Shown in pieces: positions 25,598 to 34,171 of a stretch of 64,000 nucleotides of DNA. The notes beneath the pieces are model-generated. The model ran no database searches and was not told the origin of the DNA. It worked only from the letters and a program-made list of their open reading frames with translations. The position numbers and the translations under genes are program-made. How positions within the stretch are numbered: the stretch's first letter is position 1; each line of letters starts with the position of its first letter. Origin of the DNA: Leadbettera azotonutricia ZAS-9 (GTDB lineage: Bacteria; Spirochaetota; Spirochaetia; Treponematales; Breznakiellaceae); assembly GCF_000214355.1 (NCBI RefSeq), contig NC_015577.1, forward strand, positions 1,054,001-1,118,000, read 5' to 3'.

Positions 25598-26764
25598 CTA
25601 CATGCTGGTTACATATTCGAATTCGCCCGCGTCGTTTACCCGTACAACCACTGCTGGTTTTTCGGGATCGCCGTTGGCGTCGAAGGTCATCTTTCCGGTA
25701 ATGCCGTCAAAATTCTTCATTGTGGCAATGGCGTTTTTGATGCCGTCGCGATCGGTCTGGAGATTGCCGGTAATACCCGCAGTCTGAATGGCCTGAAGTA
25801 TGATGTGGATGGAATCATAGGAAAGGGCGGCTACATCGTCCGGAGTATAGCCATAAGCAGCCTTGTACTTGTCGATGAAGGCCTTGGTTGCGCCTACAGC
25901 GCCAGCAGCGGCATAGTGGGTGGTGAAATAGTAGCCTTTTACAGCGCCGTTGCTCAACGAGACGAGATCAGCGGAACCCCAGGAATCGCTTCCCAGTATG
26001 GGCTTGTTGCCCCAGCCGAGATCCTTGGCCTGGGGAATGATGAGGGCTACGTGGTTGTAGTAGTCGGGCAGGTAGAGGAGGTCTGCGCCGGCATTGATGA
26101 TCCTGGTGAGCTGTACCGAGAAATCCTGATCCTTCTGGCCGAAGCTTTCGAAGGCTACTACAGAACCTGAACCATTGGATTTGGTCCAGCTGTCCCTGAA
26201 GAGTTCAGCCAGGGTTTTGGAATAGTCGTCATCCAGGTTATAGAGGATGGCGGTTTTCTTGGCCTGGGGGAACTGGCTTCCGGCAAAATTTACTGCCGCA
26301 GGAGCCTGGACAGGATCCAGGATACAGGCGCGGAACACGTAGGGCCTGTTCAGGGTAACCGCAGGGTTTGTGGCCCAGGGGCTGACCATGGGGGTACGAT
26401 TTTCATTGTTCACCTGGCCCGCAGGAATGGCGCGTCCTGAACCACAGGGGCCCATGACTGCCAGAACCTGATCTTGCACTACGAGACGGAGGGCAGCCTG
26501 CACAGCCGAGTCAGCCTTGAGCTCGTTGTCTACAATGACGAACTGGACTTTGTATTTTTTTCCTTTTACATCCAGGCCGCCTGCAGCCTCTAGCTCTTTC
26601 TGAACAATTTCGGAAGCGTACTTGGCGCCCTCGCCGACTTTTGGCGAGTCCCCGGTGAGAGGGATATTGAGACCGATTTTAATAGTCTGATCGCTGCCGC
26701 CGCCCGCCATTACCATGGACAGGGACAACAGGAGAAGACATCCTGCAATCAATACCTTTTTCAT
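25598..26764 (-). CDS. Branched-chain amino acid ABC transporter, binding protein
   Basis: A 388-residue LivJ/K-type periplasmic binding protein. I start it at the ATG at 26764: AAGGAG lies 7 bases before, and a signal peptide follows directly, ending VMAGGGS without a cysteine. The mature part begins IKIGLNIPLTGDSPKVGEGA and includes VMGPCGSGRAIPAGQ, as in amide/hydrophobic amino acid receptors. It leads the liv operon behind a clear promoter. The precise ligand (Leu/Ile/Val or other) cannot be read. Confidence 0.9.
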   Translation of the reverse strand: MKKVLIAGCLLLLSLSMVMAGGGSDQTIKIGLNIPLTGDSPKVGEGAKYASEIVQKELEAAGGLDVKGKKYKVQFVIVDNELKADSAVQAALRLVVQDQVLAVMGPCGSGRAIPAGQVNNENRTPMVSPWATNPAVTLNRPYVFRACILDPVQAPAAVNFAGSQFPQAKKTAILYNLDDDYSKTLAELFRDSWTKSNGSGSVVAFESFGQKDQDFSVQLTRIINAGADLLYLPDYYNHVALIIPQAKDLGWGNKPILGSDSWGSADLVSLSNGAVKGYYFTTHYAAAGAVGATKAFIDKYKAAYGYTPDDVAALSYDSIHIILQAIQTAGITGNLQTDRDGIKNAIATMKNFDGITGKMTFDANGDPEKPAVVVRVNDAGEFEYVTSM

Positions 26765-26798
26765 TTTTTTCTCCTTTTTCAAAAATGATTGATAACCT

Positions 26799-26827
26799 AT
26801 CATAGTGAAAAAGAGGAAGTTTGGCAA
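26799..26827 (-). promoter_or_regulatory. Predicted liv operon promoter
   Basis: Minus strand: TTGCCA (26827-26822), a 17-base spacer, TATGAT (26804-26799), about 35 bases before the ATG at 26764. Confidence 0.6.
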
Positions 26828-26891
26828 GTATGTTTATACAAATTTGAGATAAATTCTGTATATTTTGCCAAAAACGTGTATATTTATGCAC

Positions 26892-27326
26892 CTAGATAAA
26901 GTACATATAGGATTCATCCGGGTCTACAGTTCCAATTACCGAAGCAAGGTTCTTGCGGTCTATAACATTCGCTATACGTTCGTTAAGGCGATCAAAGATT
27001 GTGGTGCGTATGCAGCGTTGGAGCTTGGTCTCTTTTGCTCCCGGCAGGGGAGGATCTACAACCAGCATATCCCCCTCAAGCATCCTGAGGGCTTCCCCTA
27101 TGATGATATCCTGGGGGCTTTTGGCAAGGGCATAACCCCCCGAGGCTCCCTTGACGGAGCGTATAAGCCCCGCCCTGCGGAGTATGACCGCCACTTGTTC
27201 CAGGTAGCGTATGGATATTTTCTGCCGTTCGGCTACGCTTGCAAGGGAAACATGGGGTTCACTGCTGTGTTCGGCCAGATCTATCAAAAGCCTGATGCCG
27301 TAACGCCCCCGGGTTGAGATTTTCAT
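26892..27326 (-). CDS. Rrf2-family transcriptional regulator without Fe-S cysteines
   Basis: A 144-residue winged-helix regulator: MKISTRGRYGIRLLIDLAEH, then SIRYLEQVAVILRRAGLI and the wing GASGGYALAK. Only a single cysteine lies in the region where IscR has its cluster ligands, so it resembles CymR-type members that act without an Fe-S cluster. Its ATG overlaps the stop of a second Rrf2 gene. In other bacteria CymR represses cysteine and methionine interconversion genes, which fits the two PLP enzymes upstream (inference). Confidence 0.85.
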   Translation of the reverse strand: MKISTRGRYGIRLLIDLAEHSSEPHVSLASVAERQKISIRYLEQVAVILRRAGLIRSVKGASGGYALAKSPQDIIIGEALRMLEGDMLVVDPPLPGAKETKLQRCIRTTIFDRLNERIANVIDRKNLASVIGTVDPDESYMYFI

Positions 27327-27754
27327 ATAGCATACTCCACTTGATCCAGGGTTTCATACGCCTTGGCTAAGTCCGCCAGGGTGACGGCATCCACGCAGTC
27401 GTTGATCTCTTTGTAGAGTTCAGCCCAGGTGTGCTGGCTCATGCAGTCCTTTGCCATGGGGCACAATTTGGATTTAACGCAATCAACCGGTTCGAGGGCG
27501 CCCTCAACTGTCCGGAGTATCTCCCCAACAGTGATTTTTTGGGGCGCCCTGCCGGGAAGGTAGCCCCCCTGGGGTCCCCTTATGCCCTGGACTATGCCCG
27601 CTTTTCGCAGGGGTATGAAGAGCTGCTCCAGATACCCGTCAGAAAGCCCGGTGTTTTCTGCAATTGCCCTGGTGGAAGTGTACTCCCCCTCGGGAAGGAG
27701 GGCCATGTAGAGGAGGGCTTCAAGCGAATAGCGGCCTTTGGTTGAAATTCTCAT
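27323..27754 (-). CDS. Rrf2-family transcriptional regulator with IscR-type cysteines
   Basis: A 143-residue Rrf2 protein: MRISTKGRYSLEALLYMALL, DGYLEQLFIPLRKAGIV and wing RGPQGGYLPG. It keeps three cysteines spaced C-x5-C-x5-C (DCVKSKLCPMAKDC), the same spacing as the [2Fe-2S] ligands of IscR, so it may sense Fe-S or redox state. It overlaps the PLP enzyme gene upstream and the second Rrf2 gene downstream by four bases each. There is no isc or suf gene in the window. Confidence 0.87.
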   Translation of the reverse strand: MRISTKGRYSLEALLYMALLPEGEYTSTRAIAENTGLSDGYLEQLFIPLRKAGIVQGIRGPQGGYLPGRAPQKITVGEILRTVEGALEPVDCVKSKLCPMAKDCMSQHTWAELYKEINDCVDAVTLADLAKAYETLDQVEYAI

Positions 27755-28950
27755 TTTTTTATTCCTTTTTTAAACGCTTCTGTCAAATCGGCAACGAGGT
27801 CATCGGGATCTTCTATGCCCACCGAGAGGCGCATGAGCCTGTCGTTAACCCCCGCCTGAAGCCTCATGGCCTCGGGTATGGCGCCGTGGGTCTGCACCAG
27901 GGGATAGGTGATGAGGGATTCCACGCCCCCCAGGCTTTCTGCAAAGAGTATGAGCGAAACATTCTTGAGCAGGGAGGGCACATCGGCAATATCCTTTAAA
28001 TAGAAAGAAATCATGCCTCCAAAGCCCCGGGACTGCTTTTGACTCAACTTGTATTGAGGATGATCCTCAAAGCCCGTATAGAAAACCCTCTCCACTTTTT
28101 CGTGGCCCCGCAGCCAATGGGCAAGAATTTTGGCATTCTTTTCGTGCTTTTCCATGCGCAAGGGGAGGGTCTTCATGCCCCGCAGCACAAGCCATGAATC
28201 AAAGGGGGATAGGGTGGCGCCCTCGCTTTTCTGGGCATTCCGCAGTTCCTCTTCAAGATCGTCCCGGGAATGGACAATGAAGCCCGAAAGGGTATCGTTA
28301 TGGCCCCCCAGGTATTTGGTACCGCTGTGGATCACCAGGTCAGCCCCACAATCCAGGGGGTTTTGCAGCCAGGGGGAAAGGAAGGTATTGTCCACCAGGA
28401 GATGGCCGCCCCGCCTGTGCATGAGTTCCGCGCAGGCTGCAATATCCGTAACTTTCATCATGGGGTTCGAGGGAGTCTCGATAAAGATAGCTTTTGTTTC
28501 AGGCCGCAGGGCTTCTTCAACTTTTTTGAAGTCGCTCGTATCCACCCATGAAAAAGAAAAACCGTACCTGCCGTAGTAATCGTTGAAAAGCCGGTACGTG
28601 CCGCCGTAGAGATCCTCGGACACAATGAGGTGATCCCCGGGCTTGTAGAGCTTGATAGCCGCCGAGATAGCCCCCATGCCTGTCGCAAAGGCCAGGCAGT
28701 ATTTGCCGTGTTCAGCCAGGGCAAGGGTCTTTTCAAGCTCCTGCCTTGTGGGGTTGATGCAGCGGGAATAATCGAATCCCGTGGTTTCCCCAAGACCCGG
28801 GTGCCTGAATGTGGCGCTCTGGTAGATGGGGGTGCTGACAGCGCCGGTCTGGGGCTCAAAGAAATCCGCCCCCCGTGCCAGTACCGTATCCAGGGATAAG
28901 GGCCGGGAATTGCCTGTGCCTCTTACAGGTTTACAGTTCGTGTCCTTCAT
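27751..28950 (-). CDS. Trans-sulfuration PLP enzyme (cystathionine gamma-synthase/lyase family)
   Basis: A 399-residue Cys/Met-metabolism PLP enzyme. Family marks are GFDYSRCINPTRQELE, the substrate/PLP region ATGMGAISAAI, EDLYGGTYRLF, TPSNPMMKVTD and the PLP lysine in VIHSGTKYLGGHND. These enzymes make or split cystathionine or homocysteine; the exact reaction cannot be decided from motifs. It is followed by two Rrf2 regulators with four-base overlap, and preceded by a paralogue 37 bases upstream. Confidence 0.85.
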   Translation of the reverse strand: MKDTNCKPVRGTGNSRPLSLDTVLARGADFFEPQTGAVSTPIYQSATFRHPGLGETTGFDYSRCINPTRQELEKTLALAEHGKYCLAFATGMGAISAAIKLYKPGDHLIVSEDLYGGTYRLFNDYYGRYGFSFSWVDTSDFKKVEEALRPETKAIFIETPSNPMMKVTDIAACAELMHRRGGHLLVDNTFLSPWLQNPLDCGADLVIHSGTKYLGGHNDTLSGFIVHSRDDLEEELRNAQKSEGATLSPFDSWLVLRGMKTLPLRMEKHEKNAKILAHWLRGHEKVERVFYTGFEDHPQYKLSQKQSRGFGGMISFYLKDIADVPSLLKNVSLILFAESLGGVESLITYPLVQTHGAIPEAMRLQAGVNDRLMRLSVGIEDPDDLVADLTEAFKKGIKK

Positions 28951-28987
28951 GAGGGGAACCTCCTCACCGTGTTCGTCGGATGAGTGT

Positions 28988-30148
28988 TCATGCTAAAGCC
29001 TCGTCAAAATCAGCGATAAGGTCGTCCGGATTTTCCAGCCCTACAGAGATACGGATAAGGGTATCGGTGATGCCCAGCCTTTCCCGTTCGTTTTGGGGTA
29101 TGGAAGCATGGCTCATTGCCACAGGGTACGAAGCTATAGTCTCCACCCCTCCAAGACTCACCGCAGCTGCTGCCAGCTTCACAGTGCCCAGGAATTTCCG
29201 GGCCTGCTCAAGTGTTTTGGTTTTGAATGAGAACACCGCCCCTGCGCCCGATGCCTGGGCGTCGTTAACCTGCTTGCCGGGATGATTTTCCAGTCCCGGA
29301 TAATAGACAGCTTCCACGTTTTTATGGGAAGAAAGCCAGGCAGCGATTTTTTTCGCCCCCTTCTCCTGGGCTTCAAGCCTCACCTTAAGGGTTTTGATCC
29401 CCCGTATCACAAGCCACACATCCCAGGGCCCCGGCACAGCGCCGAAGCCGTTCTGCACCGCGTAAACCTGCTTGCCCAGCTCTTCGGTTTTCGTTACCGC
29501 CAGGCCCGAAATTACATCGCTGTGGCCCCCCAGGAATTTGGTGGCTGAGTGGATCACGATGTCAGCCCCAAGCTCGATGGGCCTTTGGAGCAGGGGCGTC
29601 ATAAAGGTATTGTCTACTATAGAAATAAGCCCAGCTTCCTTTGCAATCGTAAAACAGGCTTTGAGATCCGTTATCTTGAGGAGGGGATTCGAGGGGGTTT
29701 CAAGGAATATCGCCTTTGTATTTGGCCTGATTGCCTTTTTCACATTTTTTGAATCCGAAGCATCCACAGGGGTCATTTCAAGGCCCCATCTTTTATAGAA
29801 GGTATTGAGTATGCGCCAGCTTCCACCGTAGATATCCTCGGCCGCCACGATGTGGTCCCCGGCCTTGAAAATTCCCAAAACCGAAGAAACTGCCGCTATC
29901 CCGCTGCCAAAGGCGAAACCACGGGCGCCCCTTTCAAGGCTGGCAATGGTTTCTTCCAGGGCCTTGCGTGTAGGATTCCCGGAACGGGCATAGTCATACT
30001 CCTGGGGGGATACTGAGCCTGAATCGATAGCGTCCTTATAGGCATTCCCCTGATCAAAAGTAGAAGTCTGGTAGAGGGTAACCCCCAAAGCGCCGGTTGT
30101 TGGATCAGCCTCGTGGCCGTTGTGTATCAGTAAAGTCCCAAAATCCAT
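28988..30148 (-). CDS. Trans-sulfuration PLP enzyme, paralogue
   Basis: A 386-residue paralogue of the next gene. It has YDYARSGNPTRKALE, FGSGIAAVSSVLG, EDIYGGSWRIL, TPSNPLLKITD and the PLP lysine in VIHSATKFLGGHSD. It may be cystathionine gamma-lyase, gamma-synthase or methionine gamma-lyase; a pair of such genes suggests two steps or directions of cysteine/methionine exchange. It leads a four-gene unit with the two Rrf2 regulators at the end. Confidence 0.85.
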   Translation of the reverse strand: MDFGTLLIHNGHEADPTTGALGVTLYQTSTFDQGNAYKDAIDSGSVSPQEYDYARSGNPTRKALEETIASLERGARGFAFGSGIAAVSSVLGIFKAGDHIVAAEDIYGGSWRILNTFYKRWGLEMTPVDASDSKNVKKAIRPNTKAIFLETPSNPLLKITDLKACFTIAKEAGLISIVDNTFMTPLLQRPIELGADIVIHSATKFLGGHSDVISGLAVTKTEELGKQVYAVQNGFGAVPGPWDVWLVIRGIKTLKVRLEAQEKGAKKIAAWLSSHKNVEAVYYPGLENHPGKQVNDAQASGAGAVFSFKTKTLEQARKFLGTVKLAAAAVSLGGVETIASYPVAMSHASIPQNERERLGITDTLIRISVGLENPDDLIADFDEALA

Positions 30149-30177
30149 GAATCCCCCAGAAAATTATTCCTAGTGTA

Positions 30178-30206
30178 ATTGTAGGATATAATTGGGAAAA
30201 AGGCAA
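30178..30206 (-). promoter_or_regulatory. Predicted promoter of the trans-sulfuration / Rrf2 unit
   Basis: Minus strand: TTGCCT (30206-30201), a 17-base spacer, TACAAT (30183-30178). GGGGGA precedes the ATG at 30148. The 20 bases between -10 and start are A/T rich and could hold an Rrf2 operator, but no clean palindrome is visible. Confidence 0.55.
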
Positions 30207-30221
30207 GTCTAAATTTCCGGT

Positions 30222-31700
30222 TCAGCCAAAAACCGCGCCGAAATCGCGGCAGAGGTATTGAACAGCCCTGCGTCCGGTGATCAAGGCCACCGGCATTCCG
30301 CCTGGCGGCTGTATCCGCTGGCCGGCAAAGTACAAGCCCTTGATCTTTTTTGCCTTGCTGGGATAGATGGTCCGCCGGTGCCCCGGCGGGGTAATGGTCA
30401 TCCAGGAACCGTGATAGGTTCCGCAGAAACGCTCGTAGGTAAGCGGAGTGGCTACATCCCAGGTCTCTGCCTTGCCCTTGATCAGGGGGAACCGTTCCTC
30501 CAGCCGGCTTAATACTGCTTCAAAAAGTTCCCTCTTTCTCTGATCGTACGCCCCCTGTTCCCGGGCGTTTTTCCAATAGTCATAGGTATCGACAGAGATG
30601 CTGCTGGTTATTGCCGTGCAGCCTTTGGGTGCGTATTCGGGATATGGGGCGTAATTATTCAGGTTCAGATGATTGATAGTGAAGCCCCCGAATTCGAAGG
30701 GCTTTTCCAGGGGAAACACCATGGTCTCAGGCAAACTGGAGAGATCCGCCTTGACCCCTATGCTGATAAAGGTGTTGACGATGAGAGTTGTCTCCCTGCA
30801 GCGCAGGATATCCGCCCAGCCTTCGTGCAGGGGGGCCTCAAAAAGAGTGTCCACCGCGGCCAGGGTATCGGCAGCGACTATCACCGCATCGGCCGGAATG
30901 ATCCCGTCTTTGGTTTCGACCCCGGCGGTCCGGCCGTCCTTCACCAGCACCCGGTTTGCCTTTGTGTTGCAGCGGAGTATCCCCCCCGCCTTGACAAAGC
31001 GGTCGGCCATGTTCTGTATCAGTTTAAGGGAACCTCCCTCTATATAACCGCCATCCCCGGACATGAAACAGCTCAGGATAAAAAACAGCGAAAGCGCGTC
31101 ATAGCCGGGATTCACTGTTTTCAGCAGGAGCAGCCGGATGGCAGGGCTGCGGAAACGCCGCGCATAGTCCCCCGCAGAAATCCTGCCTAACGCGATGATG
31201 CGGGGCAGCAGGGAAATTGCCTTAAGGGCGACTTTGCGGAGCCCCGGCGCTTTCTCCCGCACCTTTAGCCCGGGGATATCCCTCACCGGAATGCCAAAGC
31301 CGCGAAACCGCCTTATATCACGGCACATCTTTTTAATCAGCGGAATATCCTCGGGGGATACAGCAGAGAGATGCTCCTCAAACTCTTTTACATCCCGGTG
31401 CATGGCTGCCCGCTTTCCGTCATATTCGCAGACCAGAAAGGGATCGGTATTAAAAATTTTTGTTCCTTCATTAAGGGCGCCCACCTCCTTCCAGAGTTTG
31501 TTGTGGGACTTTTCAGGCCCTGATCCGTTCAGCCAGTGCATGCCTCCTTCAAAGAGGTAGCCATTCCGCCGCCATGCAGTGCAGTTCCCCCCTGGAATAG
31601 CGTGGGATTCAACAATGGTAACATCGAATCCGCTTTTTCTGGCGTAAATGCCCGCCGACAGCCCCGCAATCCCCGCCCCGACAATTATAACTTTTTTCAT
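30222..31700 (-). CDS. FAD-dependent oxidoreductase, phytoene desaturase/CrtISO-like
   Basis: A 492-residue flavoprotein. The N-terminal Rossmann motif KKVIIVGAGIAGLSAGIYARKSG is followed by the FAD-binding ESHAIPGGNCTAW. The C-terminal FAD segment is LYFAGQRIQPPGGMPVALITG. The family covers carotenoid desaturases, isomerases and all-trans-retinol saturase-like enzymes. No carotenoid genes lie nearby, so the substrate is unknown. The MFS transporter gene ends only 9 bases upstream of its start, so they may share a transcript. Confidence 0.75.
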   Translation of the reverse strand: MKKVIIVGAGIAGLSAGIYARKSGFDVTIVESHAIPGGNCTAWRRNGYLFEGGMHWLNGSGPEKSHNKLWKEVGALNEGTKIFNTDPFLVCEYDGKRAAMHRDVKEFEEHLSAVSPEDIPLIKKMCRDIRRFRGFGIPVRDIPGLKVREKAPGLRKVALKAISLLPRIIALGRISAGDYARRFRSPAIRLLLLKTVNPGYDALSLFFILSCFMSGDGGYIEGGSLKLIQNMADRFVKAGGILRCNTKANRVLVKDGRTAGVETKDGIIPADAVIVAADTLAAVDTLFEAPLHEGWADILRCRETTLIVNTFISIGVKADLSSLPETMVFPLEKPFEFGGFTINHLNLNNYAPYPEYAPKGCTAITSSISVDTYDYWKNAREQGAYDQRKRELFEAVLSRLEERFPLIKGKAETWDVATPLTYERFCGTYHGSWMTITPPGHRRTIYPSKAKKIKGLYFAGQRIQPPGGMPVALITGRRAVQYLCRDFGAVFG

Positions 31701-31709
31701 GTGTTCCTT

Positions 31710-33008
31710 TTAATTTCCTTTGCTCTCAGCCTCGGCGGGGCTCCCCGCCTCTCCGGCCGAGACCCCGCCCATGACGAAGAAGGCAATGAGCATGCAGACA
31801 GCGGCAAAGATGAAGATGCCCTCATAGCCTGCAATGTCTATCACAAGGCCGGTGATAGGCGGCGCGAGTATGGCTGCGCTTTGGCTAAAGGTGTAGTAAA
31901 GCCCTGTGTAAATCCCCATGGTGCCGAAGCTTGCCATTTGCCAAAGCATGGGGAAGGAATTGACCACCACCCCAATCCACACAGCCCCGTAAATAAACAT
32001 TAGGGAAAGAAAAAACACCAGAGCCCCCGAACTTCCTGTCAGCCCCAAAAGGGCCGCCGCAGGACTGCAAAGAGGGATAAGGCACAGGACAAAAGTAAGG
32101 ATAAAAAGGCTGTGGCGTATGTAATTCCGCCTTCCTATTTTGTGGGCCATGTAGCCTGTGGGGATCGCCATGGCGGCCCCTGCAATGCCCGCAACACCCT
32201 GGGCAAGGGCAGCGTTGCCCTCGGAAACCTTCAGGGATTCCACCATGTAAAGCCCGAGGAAAGGCTTAAGCCCCTCATAAGCCATGAACCAGAAAAAGAG
32301 CGCCATAAGTATGCGCGGCACCGATGCGTTATTCCCGGAGAACGCTTGCCTGATGGAAGCAAGCATGGGCACGTTTTCTTCCGCCTCGCCTTCGGGCAGT
32401 TTTTCCCGCACAAAAAGGAGCAGCACTGCCACTGCGGCAAAAATGCAAAAGGCGGAAATGAGGAAGGGGAGTTCCGTGTCCCTGTTCATCATGGGCGCCA
32501 GGATCAATGTGCCTATGATGAGGCCGAAGCCGCCCATCATGTTGATCACCCCGTTGGCTTCGGAACGAAAAACCCCTGGTATGGTGTCGGGCATGAGGGC
32601 TACCACAGGACCCCTCACGGAAGTTTTAAAAATGTTGAAGACAAAGAGCAGGACAATCAAAGCCCAGAGCGAAGATGCCGCCGACAGCGGTATAAGGGCA
32701 AAGAGTATGCCCGCAATGGGGAGCATCACCGCGATAAAAGGCATGCGCCTGCCAATGCGCGTCCTGGTGCGGTCGGACCAGACGGATACCAGGGGGATAA
32801 GAAAGAGCTGGAGTATGTTGTCCAATGTCATGATCCCGCCCACTGCGGCATTTGAATTGATGTACCGTCTTAAGAACATGGGGACATAGGTATCGTACAG
32901 GGGGTCCATAAGGCCCATGGTGAGAAAACCAAACCCAATGAGCATGGTCAGCCCCAGATAGCCTCTAAATCCTCTTTCTTTTTCTTTCACCGGATCAGTA
33001 TACCTCAT
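31710..33008 (-). CDS. Major facilitator superfamily transporter
   Basis: About 432 residues from the ATG at 33008 (an in-frame TTG two codons upstream is less likely). It has about twelve membrane segments. The first loop has DPLYDTYVPMFLRRY, and the loop 2-3 motif VSVWSDRTRTRIGRRMPFI is the GPH/sugar:cation symporter or LacY-like form of the MFS A-motif. The substrate cannot be told; sugar or glycoside transport is a guess. It diverges from ychF with only 24 bases between start codons, so the two promoters overlap. It may be cotranscribed with the FAD oxidoreductase. Confidence 0.8.
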   Translation of the reverse strand: MRYTDPVKEKERGFRGYLGLTMLIGFGFLTMGLMDPLYDTYVPMFLRRYINSNAAVGGIMTLDNILQLFLIPLVSVWSDRTRTRIGRRMPFIAVMLPIAGILFALIPLSAASSLWALIVLLFVFNIFKTSVRGPVVALMPDTIPGVFRSEANGVINMMGGFGLIIGTLILAPMMNRDTELPFLISAFCIFAAVAVLLLFVREKLPEGEAEENVPMLASIRQAFSGNNASVPRILMALFFWFMAYEGLKPFLGLYMVESLKVSEGNAALAQGVAGIAGAAMAIPTGYMAHKIGRRNYIRHSLFILTFVLCLIPLCSPAAALLGLTGSSGALVFFLSLMFIYGAVWIGVVVNSFPMLWQMASFGTMGIYTGLYYTFSQSAAILAPPITGLVIDIAGYEGIFIFAAVCMLIAFFVMGGVSAGEAGSPAEAESKGN

Positions 33009-33021
33009 TGTCAATTGCTGA

Positions 33022-33027
33022 TATAGT
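33022..33027 (+). promoter_or_regulatory. -10 box directly before the ychF start
   Basis: TATAGT ends 5 bases before the ychF ATG and no Shine-Dalgarno sequence is present in the 24-base gap. The same A/T core can serve the divergent MFS gene on the other strand. A good -35 box is not evident. This is consistent with a leaderless ychF message. Confidence 0.4.
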
Positions 33028-33032
33028 GAATC

Positions 33033-34163
33033 ATGGCTCTGAACTGCGGTATTGTAGGACTTCCCAACGTAGGGAAGTCCACCATTTTTTCGGCTTTAAG
33101 CTCCGCCCCTGCGGAAGCTGCCAATTATCCCTTTTGCACGATCAATCCCAACTTCGGCATTGTGGATGTCCCCGATTCCCGGCTTGCGAAACTCACGGAG
33201 CTTTTCAAGCCTGCCAAAACCATTCCTGCCTCAGTGGAATTTGTCGATATAGCCGGCCTTGTCAAAGGCGCGTCAAAGGGCGAGGGCCTGGGAAACCAGT
33301 TCCTTTCGCACATACGGGAAGTTTCTGTCTATGCCCAGGTGGTGCGCTGTTTCGACGACCCGGACATAATACACGTGAATAACAAGGTTGATCCCGAGTC
33401 CGACATGGAGACCATCAACATAGAGCTTGCCCTGGCCGATCTCGACACTCTGCAGAAACGCCGCGAACGGGCCGACAGGGCCCTCAAAGTGCAGGCCAAG
33501 CCTGAACAAAAGGCAGCCGAAACAGTCCTCTCCGCACTGGATAAAATCGGGCCGGCCCTCGAAAACGGCAAGCCCGTCCGCTCCGTGGATCTGACTGACG
33601 ATGAAAAGGCTGCCATCTACGACAGCCACTTTATCACCGCAAAACCCCAGATCTATGTCTGCAATGTTGACGAAGCGGGCATGAAAGCCCTGGCAGCAGG
33701 CAGTCTCGGCGCAAACCCCTACACTGCGCTGGTGCAGAAGCGGGCAGAAGCGGAACATTCAGCAGCCGTTGCCATTTGCGGCAAATTCGAGGCTGAGCTT
33801 GCAGCCATCGACGATCTCGAAGAAAAGCTTGCGTTCCTCGAAGAATTGGGACTCAAAGAATCGGGGCTTGCCTCGCTTATCCATTCAGTGTATCGGCTTC
33901 TGGGCTTGCGTACCTTCTTTACTGCCGGCGCCGACGAATGCAGGGCATGGACTATACACTCAGGCGACTCGGCCCCCAAAGCCGCAGGGGTCATCCATAC
34001 GGATTTTGAAAAGGGCTTTATTAAAGCCGAAGTGTATTCCTACGATGATATTGTCAAATACGGAACCGAAGCGAAGATCAAGGAAGCAGGGAAGTACCGC
34101 ATCGAAGGCAAGGAGTACATAGTCCAGGATGGCGATGTGATGTTCTTTAAATTCAATGTCTAG
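33033..34163 (+). CDS. ychF: Ribosome-associated ATPase/GTPase YchF (Obg family)
   Basis: A 376-residue P-loop protein: G1 GLPNVGKST, switch regions through [11 protein letters not shown]3 [10 protein letters not shown], then the coiled-coil and C-terminal TGS domain ([14 protein letters not shown] and [10 protein letters not shown]). YchF binds ribosomes, prefers ATP and acts in stress responses. The family is usually about 363 residues. The start follows a -10 box by 5 bases, with no ribosome site, suggesting leaderless translation. RecQ follows 8 bases after its stop. Confidence 0.93.
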   Translation: MALNCGIVGLPNVGKSTIFSALSSAPAEAANYPFCTINPNFGIVDVPDSRLAKLTELFKPAKTIPASVEFVDIAGLVKGASKGEGLGNQFLSHIREVSVYAQVVRCFDDPDIIHVNNKVDPESDMETINIELALADLDTLQKRRERADRALKVQAKPEQKAAETVLSALDKIGPALENGKPVRSVDLTDDEKAAIYDSHFITAKPQIYVCNVDEAGMKALAAGSLGANPYTALVQKRAEAEHSAAVAICGKFEAELAAIDDLEEKLAFLEELGLKESGLASLIHSVYRLLGLRTFFTAGADECRAWTIHSGDSAPKAAGVIHTDFEKGFIKAEVYSYDDIVKYGTEAKIKEAGKYRIEGKEYIVQDGDVMFFKFNV

Positions 34164-34171
34164 AACAAGCT

